The notes under the pieces: model-generated
Told to the model about the DNA's origin: nothing
Databases searched by the model: none
What the model saw: only the letters and a program-made list of their open reading frames with translations
Made by a program: the position numbers and the translations under genes
NCBI RefSeq assembly: GCF_001463745.1
Contig: NZ_BBWJ01000043.1
Coordinates: forward strand, 118,510 to 182,509
DNA length: 64,000 nt
Direction of reading: 5' to 3'
Source of the DNA: Aureimonas sp. AU22
GTDB taxonomy: Bacteria > Pseudomonadota > Alphaproteobacteria > Rhizobiales > Rhizobiaceae
Shown here: positions 55,923-64,000 of the stretch, in pieces
Position numbering within the stretch: position 1 is the first letter of the stretch
Layout: each line of letters opens with the position of its first letter

Positions 55923-57518
55923 TTGGAACGACTGGCCGGACGGATCATGCTTCTCCATGGCTGGCGACGGGCGGCGCTGTCCTTCGGTGCCGGCCTCGTC
56001 GCGACCCTGGGGCTCGCGCCGATCAACGTGCCGGCCGTCGGCTTCGTCGCCTTTCCCATTCTCGTCTGGCTGCTGGATGGCGCCAGCGGTCGGCCGGGAA
56101 GCGGGCTCGTCCGTCGCGTCCTGCCGGCGTTCCGCGTCGGCTGGTGCTTCGGCTTCGGATACTTCCTCGGCGGGCTCTGGTGGCTCGGCGCCGCAGTTCT
56201 GGTGGACGGCACGACCTTCCTCTGGGCGCTGCCCTTCGCCGTCCTCGGCCTGCCGATGGTGCTGGGCCTTTATCACGGGCTGGCGGCAGCGACGGCGCGC
56301 CTCGCGTGGAGCGACGGCGTCGGCCGCATCTTCGCCCTGGCGGCCTCGCTCGCCGCATTCGAATGGCTGCGCGGAACGCTTCTGACCGGCTTCACCTGGA
56401 ACGAGATCGGCGTCCTGGCGGCGCCCGTTCCCCTGCTCATGGGCAGCCTCTCCCTCGTCGGCCTGCACGGGCTCACGCTCTTGGCGATCTTCGTGTTCAG
56501 CCTGCCCGCGCTCCTGTCCGGTCCGGCGAAGGGCCGCGCCGCCGTTGCCGTTTTCGGATTGGTTCTTCTCGTCGCGCATGCGGGCTTCGGCGCCTGGCGC
56601 CTCGCCGCTGCGCCCGAAGGGACGGTGCCGGGCGTGACCCTGCGCATCGTCCAGCCGGCGATCCTCCAGTCGCAGAAATGGGATCCGGCCGAGGAAGAGC
56701 GGAACTTCGCCAGGCTCCTGTCCCTGACGAGCGGCGGCCCGGCCGCACCGGACAGCGAACGCCGACTCGTGATCTGGCCGGAATCCGCCTTCCCCTTCAT
56801 CCTCACCGACCGTCCGGACGCGGTGACGCGGCTCGCCGATGCGCTCGGTCCCTCCGATACGCTGATGGCCGGTGCGACGCGCGTCGAGGGCGAAACCGCG
56901 GACCCGTCGGCCCGCTTCTACAACTCGCTCTACGTGATCGATTCGGCCGGCGCCGTGCGCGAGGCGGGCGACAAGCTGCATCTCGTGCCGTTCGGCGAGT
57001 ACCTGCCGTTCCAAGCGCTTCTGGAGAGCTTCGGCATCACCCAGCTGACGCAGCTGCCCGGCGGCTTCTCCGCCGGCTCGTCCCGCCGGATCATGCGAGC
57101 GGGGGAAGGGGGCCCGAGCTTCCTGCCGCTGATCTGCTACGAGGCGATCTTTCCCGACGAGCTTCTCGGCGATCTGGCCGTGCGCCCCGATTTCCTCCTC
57201 AACGTCACCAACGATGCCTGGTACGGCCTGACGCCGGGCCCCTACCAGCACATGCGACAGGCGCAGATGACCGCCGCCGCGCTCGGACTGCCGCTGGTGC
57301 GCGCCGCCAACACCGGCATTTCGGTCGTGACCGACAGCGTCGGCCGTCCGGTCGCGGGGCTGGCACTGGGCGAGGGCGGGACGGTGGACACGATGCTGCC
57401 CGTCGCGGGTGCGCCTACGCCTTTTTCGCGCATCGGAAATCTTGCGTTCGCCGTAATCCTCGGTCTCTTTGGCTTCGTCGCCCTGGTTGCGTCGGTTCGC
57501 TCCGGCCGCGTGCGCTGA
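55923..57518 (+). CDS. lnt: Lnt, apolipoprotein N-acyltransferase
   Basis: Lnt adds the third acyl chain to lipoproteins in the inner membrane. The 531-residue protein has about six N-terminal membrane helices, a periplasmic nitrilase-like domain with the catalytic triad Glu in IWPESAFPF, Lys in GDKLHLVPFGEYLP and Cys in PLICYEAIFPD, and a last helix near 505-525. Start: TTG at 55923, giving MERLAGRI as in rhizobial homologues; an ATG at 55947 is possible. It follows the CorC-like gene by 117 bp. Confidence 0.94.
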   Translation: MERLAGRIMLLHGWRRAALSFGAGLVATLGLAPINVPAVGFVAFPILVWLLDGASGRPGSGLVRRVLPAFRVGWCFGFGYFLGGLWWLGAAVLVDGTTFLWALPFAVLGLPMVLGLYHGLAAATARLAWSDGVGRIFALAASLAAFEWLRGTLLTGFTWNEIGVLAAPVPLLMGSLSLVGLHGLTLLAIFVFSLPALLSGPAKGRAAVAVFGLVLLVAHAGFGAWRLAAAPEGTVPGVTLRIVQPAILQSQKWDPAEEERNFARLLSLTSGGPAAPDSERRLVIWPESAFPFILTDRPDAVTRLADALGPSDTLMAGATRVEGETADPSARFYNSLYVIDSAGAVREAGDKLHLVPFGEYLPFQALLESFGITQLTQLPGGFSAGSSRRIMRAGEGGPSFLPLICYEAIFPDELLGDLAVRPDFLLNVTNDAWYGLTPGPYQHMRQAQMTAAALGLPLVRAANTGISVVTDSVGRPVAGLALGEGGTVDTMLPVAGAPTPFSRIGNLAFAVILGLFGFVALVASVRSGRVR

Positions 57519-57528
57519 CGGGGCAGGA

Positions 57529-57557
57529 TTGCTCGTCAAAGTCGTATCATCTAGATA
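57529..57557 (+). promoter_or_regulatory. Candidate promoter of the praR-like gene with overlapping palindromes
   Basis: TTGCTC (57529-57534) and TAGATA (57552-57557) are 17 bp apart, a good sigma-70-type layout. A palindrome ATCTAGAT (57549-57556) covers the -10 and a second, ACATATGT, follows at 57561-57568. The block is AT-rich in a GC-rich region. It lies 88-116 nt before the praR-like start. Autoregulation at these sites is inferred. Confidence 0.5.
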
Positions 57558-57644
57558 ACGACATATGTTTATAGAGCTGGAACGGCGGGGGCCGTTCGGG
57601 CTAGGGGAGCCGCACAGGAGCAGCGGCTTTCGAGGGGCGAGTCC

Positions 57645-58070
57645 ATGGCGGTTGAAAGCAAGAAACCGAACCCCGTCGACGTCCATGTCGGCGCGCGGGT
57701 GCGGTTTCGGCGCACGATGATGGGAACGAGCCAGGAGAAGCTCGGCGAAGCCCTCGGCGTGACCTTCCAGCAGGTCCAGAAATACGAGAAGGGCACCAAT
57801 CGCGTCGGTGCCAGCCGGCTGCAGAGGATCGCCGAAGTCCTCCAGGTTCCCGTGTCCTTCTTCTTCGAAGGGTATCAGGGCGAGGACGCCCAGCCCGCCG
57901 GCCTGCGCGAGGCCGACGCCGAGTTCGTCAACGATTATCCGGTGTCCGCCGAGAGCATCCAGCTCAACCGCGCCTTCGGCAAGATCCAGGACCCGAAGGT
58001 GCGCCGCCGCATCCTCGATCTCGTTCGCTCGCTGGCCGAAACCGAGGCCGAGGTGGGCGAGCCGAAGTAG
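57645..58070 (+). CDS. praR: Xre-family transcriptional regulator, PraR/PhrR-like
   Basis: The 141-residue protein has a helix-turn-helix of the Xre/SinR type at about 16-75 ([23 protein letters not shown]) and a C-terminal part ending in Ser/Ala/Glu-rich residues. PraR in Rhizobium and Azorhizobium and PhrR in Sinorhizobium are members that govern biofilm, quorum sensing or acid response, and PraR lies between lnt and metK there, from memory. The gene has its own promoter-like sequence with palindromes. It stands 103 bp before metK. Confidence 0.75.
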   Translation: MAVESKKPNPVDVHVGARVRFRRTMMGTSQEKLGEALGVTFQQVQKYEKGTNRVGASRLQRIAEVLQVPVSFFFEGYQGEDAQPAGLREADAEFVNDYPVSAESIQLNRAFGKIQDPKVRRRILDLVRSLAETEAEVGEPK

Positions 58071-58173
58071 CGCCGCCCGATCTCCGCCCATCGAGAAAAA
58101 CCTTGCGCTACGGGTCGCCTTTGTTAAGGACGACCATCGCGATCGACGTCCCCCAGCGAAAGACCATAGACGG

Positions 58174-59371
<1,198 letters not shown>

Positions 59372-59382
<11 letters not shown>

Positions 59383-60085
59383 GCGCCGCGCCAACGGCGA
59401 GCGCACGCGCGTCCGGGAGAACTTCTTCGGCCGCTCGCGCGGCAAGACGCTGCGCCCGCTCCAGGCCGGGCTCCTGCGCGAGACGCTGCCCGCCCTCGCG
59501 CTCGATCTCGCCACGCCTGCCCCGGCCGACCTGCGCTCGCTGTTCGCGGCGCCGGTCGAGACCGTGCGCCTGGAGATCGGGTTCGGAGGCGGCGAGCATC
59601 TGCATCTGGAATCGGGGCGCCATCCCGCCACCGGCTTCATCGGAGTGGAGCCCTTCGTCAACTCCATGGCCAAGATGCTGGTGGCTCTGGAGGACGACCC
59701 GCGCTCGAACCTCAGGCTTTATGGCGACGACGCGACGCTGCTGCTCGACTGGCTGCCCGACGCCTCGCTCTCAGGGGTAGACCTGTTCTATCCCGACCCA
59801 TGGCCGAAGCGGAAGCACTGGAAGCGCCGCTTCGTGAACGATCGCACGCTGGCCCGCATGGCGCGCGTGCTGCGACCCGGCTCGCGGTTCCGTTTCGCTT
59901 CCGACATCGAGACCTACGTCGACTGGACGCTCCAACACCTGCAGCGTCATCCGGCCTTTCGCTGGCAGGCGGAGGGCCCGGCGGACTGGCACACGCCCTA
60001 CGAAGGCTGGCCGGGTACGCGCTACGAGGCGAAGGCGCACCGCGAGGGGCGCAAGGGTGCCTATCTGACCTTCCTCCGGCTCTGA
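59372..60085 (+). CDS. trmB: TrmB, tRNA (guanine-N7-)-methyltransferase
   Basis: TrmB forms m7G46 in tRNA. The 237-residue product has the SAM-binding [15 protein letters not shown] near 70-84, [19 protein letters not shown] near 137-155 and the substrate-binding tail with [13 protein letters not shown]. It begins with a TTG at 59372, overlapping metK by 11 bp, so the two are co-translated. A terminator lies about 105 bp after its stop. Confidence 0.95.
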
Positions 60086-60133
60086 TCGGCGAGTGCCCCC
60101 GCTACGCTTCCCTTGTGGAAAAGGCCGGGTGCC

Positions 60134-60162
60134 TTGCCAATCGGGGCGCGCGGATGTATATC
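60134..60162 (+). promoter_or_regulatory. Candidate sigma-70-type promoter ahead of the rimP-nusA leader
   Basis: TTGCCA (60134-60139) and TATATC (60157-60162) are separated by 17 bp. This is the best promoter-like match in the gap between trmB and rimP. Transcription would start near 60169, about 55 nt before the terminator at 60191-60222 and 140 nt before the rimP start. Confidence 0.55.
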
Positions 60163-60190
60163 GGCTTCAAATTCTCTGCGATGCGATCGT

Positions 60191-60222
60191 GAGAGTGGGT
60201 CCTCCCGGTCCCGCTCTTTTTT
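60191..60222 (+). terminator. Intrinsic terminator in the rimP-nusA leader (possible attenuator)
   Basis: A 9-bp stem (60191-60199 with 60210-60218, including G-U pairs) with a 10-nt loop is followed by a run of T residues to 60222. It lies after trmB but also after a promoter-like sequence, so it could end trmB, or prematurely end the rimP-nusA transcript. A second small hairpin (60227-60239) follows. Confidence 0.7.
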
Positions 60223-60311
60223 GTTAGGGGCATAGCCCCGGCAAGGAACCCGGCGATCGCCGCAGGCGAGGCCGCCCGAGGGGCAGACCTCGAGGCACGA
60301 CCGGAGACTTC

Positions 60312-60920
60312 GTGACGGACAAGCGCATTATCATCGAACAGGGGCTCGAGGCCCGGATCGCCACGCTTCTCGAGCCGGTGATCGAGCAACTCGGCTACCG
60401 CCTCGTGCGGATCCGGGTCTCGGCCCTCAACGGCACCACGCTGCAGATCATGGCGGAGCGGCCGGACGGCTCGATGAGCGTCGAGGACTGCGAGGCGGTG
60501 TCGCGCGGCATCTCGCCGGTGCTGGACGTCGAGGACCCGATGGATCGGGCCTATCATCTCGAAATCTCCTCGCCCGGCATCGACCGGCCGCTGGTGCGCG
60601 TCGGCGATTTCGAGGCCTGGACAGGCCAGTTGATGAAGCTGGAGACGAACCGCCTGCTTGCGAACCGCAAGCGGTTCCGGGGACGGATCGTGAGCGTCGG
60701 CCCGGACAGCTTCCAGCTCGATCGCGATGCCGTCGGGGAGGGCGAGGAGCAGGTCGTCGAGATCCCGTTCGACGCGCTCGCCGAGGCCCGGCTGATCCTG
60801 ACCGACGATCTCATCGCCGCCTCGCTGAAGGCCGACAAGGCCGCCCGCAAGGCGCGGGGGCTGCCGGCCGAGGACGAAGGCGACGATTTGGACGGAGCCG
60901 GCGCGCCCGACGCGCATTGA
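60312..60920 (+). CDS. rimP: RimP, ribosome maturation factor
   Basis: RimP assists 30S subunit assembly. The 202-residue product has the N-terminal RimP domain (about 10-85, LLEPVIEQLGYRLVRIRV) and the C-terminal SH3-like domain with SPGIDRPL near 92-99, plus an acidic/low-complexity tail (GLPAEDEGDDLDG). It starts with a GTG at 60312 after CCGGAGA. It heads rimP-nusA-ylxR-infB, an arrangement found throughout bacteria. Confidence 0.95.
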   Translation: MTDKRIIIEQGLEARIATLLEPVIEQLGYRLVRIRVSALNGTTLQIMAERPDGSMSVEDCEAVSRGISPVLDVEDPMDRAYHLEISSPGIDRPLVRVGDFEAWTGQLMKLETNRLLANRKRFRGRIVSVGPDSFQLDRDAVGEGEEQVVEIPFDALAEARLILTDDLIAASLKADKAARKARGLPAEDEGDDLDGAGAPDAH

Positions 60921-61017
60921 TGTGACGACGGAGGGCGGCGCCCCGCGGCGCTTCCGCCTTCCATCCCGAAGGGCCGGAGCTTGGATTGCCCGGCGGCTTT
61001 CGACAGGAGACGTGAAC

Positions 61018-62607
61018 ATGGCAGTCAGTGCGAACAGGCTCGAGCTTCTGCAGATCGCGGATGCCGTGGCGCGCGAAAAGTCGATCGATCGTGAGATCGT
61101 GATCGCCGCGATGGCCGACGCCATCCAGAAGGCCGCGCGCTCGCGCTACGGCCAGGAAACCAACATCCGCGTCGACATCAACACCAAGACCGGCGAGATG
61201 AAGCTTCAGCGGCTTCTCGAGGTGGTCGATGAGGTCGAGGATCCCAACACCCAGATCTACCTGGAGCTGGCGCGCGACAAGAACCCCGACGCCGAGCCCG
61301 GCGACTTCATCGCCGAGCAGCTGCCGCCGATGGAGTTCGGCCGCATCGCCGCCCAGTCGGCCAAGCAGGTCATCGTGCAGAAGGTGCGCGAAGCCGAGCG
61401 CGACAAGCAGTACGAAGAGTTCATCGGCCGCGTGAACGAGATCGTCAACGGCACCGTGAAGCGCGTCGAGTACGGCAACGTGATCGTGGACCTCGGCAAG
61501 GGCGAGGGCATCATCCGCCGTGACGAGCAGATTCCGCGCGAGCTGTTCCGCTACGGCGACCGCGTGCGTGCCTTCGTCTACGATGTGCGCCGCGAGCAGC
61601 GGGGCCCGCAGATCTTCCTGTCCCGCACCCATCCGCAGTTCATGGCCAAGCTCTTCACCATGGAAGTGCCGGAAATCTACGACGGCATCATCGAGATCAA
61701 GGCCGTCGCCCGCGATCCCGGCAGCCGCGCCAAGATCGCGGTCATCAGCCGCGATTCCTCGGTCGATCCGGTCGGCGCTTGCGTCGGTATGCGCGGTAGC
61801 CGCGTGCAAGCCGTCGTCGGCGAGCTGCAGGGCGAGAAGATCGACATCATCCCCTGGTCGCCGGACGCAGCGAGCTTCCTCGTCAACGCCCTGCAGCCGG
61901 CGGAAGTCGCCAAGGTGGTGCTCGACGAGGACGCCGAGCGCATTGAAGTCGTGGTCCCGGATGACCAACTGTCTCTTGCGATCGGTCGCCGCGGACAGAA
62001 CGTGCGCCTCGCCTCGCAGCTCACGGGCTGGGACATCGACATCCTGACCGAGCAGGAAGAATCCGAACGCCGCCAGAAGGAATTCGTGGAGCGTTCGGCG
62101 CTCTTCATGGAGGCGCTGAACGTCGACGAGATGGTCGGCCAGCTCCTCGCCTCCGAAGGCTTCGCGAGCGTCGAGGAAGTCGCCTATGTCGACAATTCCG
62201 AAGTCGCGGCCATCGAGGGCTTCGACGAGGATACGGCGGGCGAGATCCAGAACCGCGCCAAGGAGTTCCTGGACCGGCGCGAGCAGGAGCTCGACGACAA
62301 GCGCAAGGCGCTGGGCGTCGAGGACGATCTGCGCCAGATCGACGGTCTGACCACCGCCATGCTGGTGGCGCTCGGCGAGGACGGCGTGAAGAGCATCGAG
62401 GACTTCGCCGGTTGCGCCGCCGACGATCTCGTCGGCTGGACCGAGCGCAAGGACGGCGAGACCAAGCGGTTCCCCGGCGCGCTCTCCTCGTTCGAGGTCA
62501 GCCGCGGGGATGCCGAGGCGATGATCATGCAGGCCCGCGTCATGGCGGGCTGGGTCGAGCCCGAGGAGCCCGCGACCGAGACCGACGAGGAGGCCGAGGA
62601 GGCCTGA
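61018..62607 (+). CDS. nusA: NusA, transcription elongation/termination factor
   Basis: NusA controls pausing, termination and antitermination of RNA polymerase. The 529-residue product has an N-terminal polymerase-binding domain (1-130), S1 (about 135-200), KH1 and KH2 (about 235-345, with [15 protein letters not shown] and [19 protein letters not shown]) and C-terminal helix-hairpin-helix repeats (about 370-510). The ATG at 61018 has AGGAG nine bases upstream and fits family length; in-frame sequence for 32 codons before it is probably not translated. NusA may regulate its own operon through the leader at 60134-60222. Confidence 0.97.
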   Translation: MAVSANRLELLQIADAVAREKSIDREIVIAAMADAIQKAARSRYGQETNIRVDINTKTGEMKLQRLLEVVDEVEDPNTQIYLELARDKNPDAEPGDFIAEQLPPMEFGRIAAQSAKQVIVQKVREAERDKQYEEFIGRVNEIVNGTVKRVEYGNVIVDLGKGEGIIRRDEQIPRELFRYGDRVRAFVYDVRREQRGPQIFLSRTHPQFMAKLFTMEVPEIYDGIIEIKAVARDPGSRAKIAVISRDSSVDPVGACVGMRGSRVQAVVGELQGEKIDIIPWSPDAASFLVNALQPAEVAKVVLDEDAERIEVVVPDDQLSLAIGRRGQNVRLASQLTGWDIDILTEQEESERRQKEFVERSALFMEALNVDEMVGQLLASEGFASVEEVAYVDNSEVAAIEGFDEDTAGEIQNRAKEFLDRREQELDDKRKALGVEDDLRQIDGLTTAMLVALGEDGVKSIEDFAGCAADDLVGWTERKDGETKRFPGALSSFEVSRGDAEAMIMQARVMAGWVEPEEPATETDEEAEEA

Positions 62608-62615
62608 GGCACACG

Positions 62616-63296
62616 ATGGACCGTATGGACGGCGACGAGGACCGGGAACTGGAGGAGGCGGTGATGAACGGACGCATGTGCATCGTGTCGCGCCGCTCGC
62701 TTCCGGCCGATGCCCTGATCCGCTTCGTTGCCGCTCCGGACGGGCAGGTCGTGCCCGATCTGAAGCGCCGGCTTCCCGGCCGGGGCGCCCACGTCGAGGC
62801 GCGGCGCGCGGTGCTGGAGACGGCACTGAAGCGCAAGCTTCTGCCGCGCGCCCTTAAGCGCGAGCTGACCGGCACGGAGACGCTGGCGGACGATCTGGAA
62901 GCACTTCTGGTTCGCTCGGCCGCGGGGGCCCTGGCGCTCGCCCGGAAGGCCGGGCAGGTGACGACGGGGGCGGCCAAGGTGGACATCGCGCTGCGAGCGG
63001 GCAAGGCCTTGGCCGTGCTGCACGCGGCGGACGGGGCCGCCGACGGCGTGCGAAAGCTCGACGGTGCGCGACACGCGCGCGCCCATGAGACGGGCGGTCG
63101 GCCCGTCCCGGCCTATCAGACGCTCACCGCGACCGAAATCGGTTTGGCCATGGGCGACCATAATGTGATACACGCGGCCATCCTGCCCGGTGGAGCTGGA
63201 GTGGCCCTGATCGAGCGCCTCGTGGCGCTGGAGACTTACCGGGGCGCAAGCGCCGGGACATCGACTGAAGCGGACACCGGGAACCCGGGTCCATGA
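62616..63296 (+). CDS. YlxR-L7Ae fusion RNA-binding protein of the nusA-infB operon
   Basis: The 226-residue protein has an N-terminal YlxR (DUF448) domain (about 25-95; [20 protein letters not shown], then [14 protein letters not shown]) and a C-terminal L7Ae-like RNA-binding domain (about 110-200; [19 protein letters not shown]). In Firmicutes these are separate genes ylxR and ylxQ between nusA and infB; here they are one gene, as in other Alphaproteobacteria. The ATG has TGAGG seven bases before it; a second in-frame ATG is three codons later. The C-terminal 20 residues are Gly/Thr-rich. Confidence 0.88.
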   Translation: MDRMDGDEDRELEEAVMNGRMCIVSRRSLPADALIRFVAAPDGQVVPDLKRRLPGRGAHVEARRAVLETALKRKLLPRALKRELTGTETLADDLEALLVRSAAGALALARKAGQVTTGAAKVDIALRAGKALAVLHAADGAADGVRKLDGARHARAHETGGRPVPAYQTLTATEIGLAMGDHNVIHAAILPGGAGVALIERLVALETYRGASAGTSTEADTGNPGP

Positions 63297-63393
63297 AGCC
63301 ACAATTAAGATCAACGGCAGAGCACGGTTGCGAAATGCTCTAGGCACGGATAGTGGCGCGGGGGAAAAACCCGCGCAGGAAGCGGAAGCGTTA

Positions 63394-64000
63394 ATGAGCG
63401 ATACGAAATCCGGCGACGACAAGACGCTGAGCGTCACCCCGAAGAAGACCTTGTCCCTCAAGCCGAGCGGCAACGTCTCGCAGTCGGTGGTGCGGCAGAA
63501 CTTCTCGCACGGGCGGACGAAGAGCGTCGTCGTCGAGACCAAGAAACGCAAGTTCTCGGTCCCCGGCGAGGCCGCGAAGGATGTGGCGGCGGCCCCCGAG
63601 CCGGCCGCAGCGGCGCCCGCTGCTCCGGCACCGGCGCCGGCGGCAGCCCCCCGTCCGGCCCTGACGCCGGCACAGATCGCGGCTCTGGAGCATGCGGCCA
63701 AGAACCCGCAGGCCCCGGTCGCGCCCGATCGTCCGGCAGCGCCCGCCGAGCCGGCACCGGTTGCGGCGGCCCCCGAGGCCGCGCCTGCTGCTCCGGCCTC
63801 CCCGGTCGCGGAAGCGGCGCCCGCCGCGCCGCAGCCTGCGCCGGCAGTCGCCGAACAGCCCGCAGCGCCCGTCGCGGAAGTGCCGTCCGCGCCGGCGGCC
63901 GAGGCCGCACCCGTATCGACCCCTCCCGTTTCCGAGTCACCGAAGCCACCTTTGAGCGAAACCGCCACTCCCACCGCCCCCGCGGCCGCCGCGACGACGG
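63394..64000 (+). CDS. infB: InfB, translation initiation factor IF-2 (N-terminal part, cut by window end)
   Basis: About 202 codons are visible, running off the window. The start [20 protein letters not shown] is followed by [29 protein letters not shown] text, the alphaproteobacterial IF-2 N-terminal domain ([19 protein letters not shown]), then a long Ala/Pro/Glu-rich linker. The G-domain, which binds GTP and fMet-tRNA, lies beyond the window. A leader of 97 bp separates it from the YlxR-L7Ae gene. The family is clear from the conserved start and position after nusA. Confidence 0.93.
   Translation, partial: MSDTKSGDDKTLSVTPKKTLSLKPSGNVSQSVVRQNFSHGRTKSVVVETKKRKFSVPGEAAKDVAAAPEPAAAAPAAPAPAPAAAPRPALTPAQIAALEHAAKNPQAPVAPDRPAAPAEPAPVAAAPEAAPAAPASPVAEAAPAAPQPAPAVAEQPAAPVAEVPSAPAAEAAPVSTPPVSESPKPPLSETATPTAPAAAATT

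Noticed and set aside
58071..58173. Possible SAM or SAH riboswitch upstream of metK
   Set aside because: The 103-bp gap has no recognisable SAM-II or SAM/SAH pseudoknot pattern and no terminator-like stem.

Overview
The window is a high-GC chromosomal segment from an alphaproteobacterium of the order Hyphomicrobiales (Rhizobiales), probably near the Rhizobiaceae/Aurantimonadaceae. Order-level evidence: chvI-chvG-hprK followed by an EIIA(Man)/HPr phosphorelay with no sugar permease, pckA next to chvI, a DivL-type Tyr-substituted cell-cycle kinase, a TsaE/sugar-kinase fusion, lptC-lptA-lptB-rpoN-hpf-ptsN, both ornithine-lipid acyltransferases, and a PraR-type regulator between lnt and metK. The family is inferred from gene content only. 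I see no rRNA, tRNA, CRISPR array, transposase, integrase or prophage gene. This is dense, vertically inherited core genome.

Layout. 1-1.5 kb: the end of accD and then folC, with a two-way terminator facing trxA. 1.5-15.3 kb, all on the minus strand: ahcY, a divL-tsaE/amgK-murU operon (cell cycle, tRNA t6A, cell-wall recycling), then addB-addA (double-strand-break repair) and trxA. 15.4-19.4 kb, minus: chvI-chvG-hprK and EIIA-HPr, an envelope/acid two-component system tied to the regulatory PTS. 19.6-24.7 kb: an FMN-binding general-stress protein, pckA, arfB, then fasciclin, Tat-exported MsrB, Hsp20 and DUF1150 genes (gluconeogenesis, ribosome rescue, stress). 24.7-29.9 kb, minus: lptC-lptA-lptB-rpoN-hpf-ptsN (LPS export, sigma-54, ribosome hibernation, EIIA-Ntr). 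30.1-36.5 kb: sppA, ihfB, lapA-like, a CoxG-like gene, two RNA methyltransferases, lspA, olsB and a DUF1236 gene. 36.7-45 kb, plus: mutS, an SDR gene, glnD and murJ. 45-48.7 kb: DUF3597, trpS, uspA-like and an HPP/CBS membrane protein. 48.8-59.4 kb, plus: nfu, tsaB, rimI, olsA/plsC, miaB, phoH, ybeY, corC-like, lnt, praR, metK. 59.4-64 kb, plus: trmB, then rimP-nusA-ylxR/L7Ae-infB, with infB cut by the window edge.

Tightly packed genes are often joined by 1-14 bp overlaps, and many begin with TTG or GTG, so several starts were moved from the longest reading frame using Shine-Dalgarno spacing and family length. No clearly novel multi-gene system was found. The parts most worth a second look are regulatory or idiosyncratic: a promoter followed about 55 nt later by an intrinsic terminator ahead of rimP-nusA, a 20-bp palindrome ahead of ahcY, an 18-bp palindrome ahead of chvI, repeats ahead of pckA, a hairpin over the hsp20 ribosome binding site, a palindrome on the praR -10 box, an apparent ATT start for lptC, a REP-like palindrome, and the Tyr-for-His DivL and TsaE-AmgK fusion in one operon.
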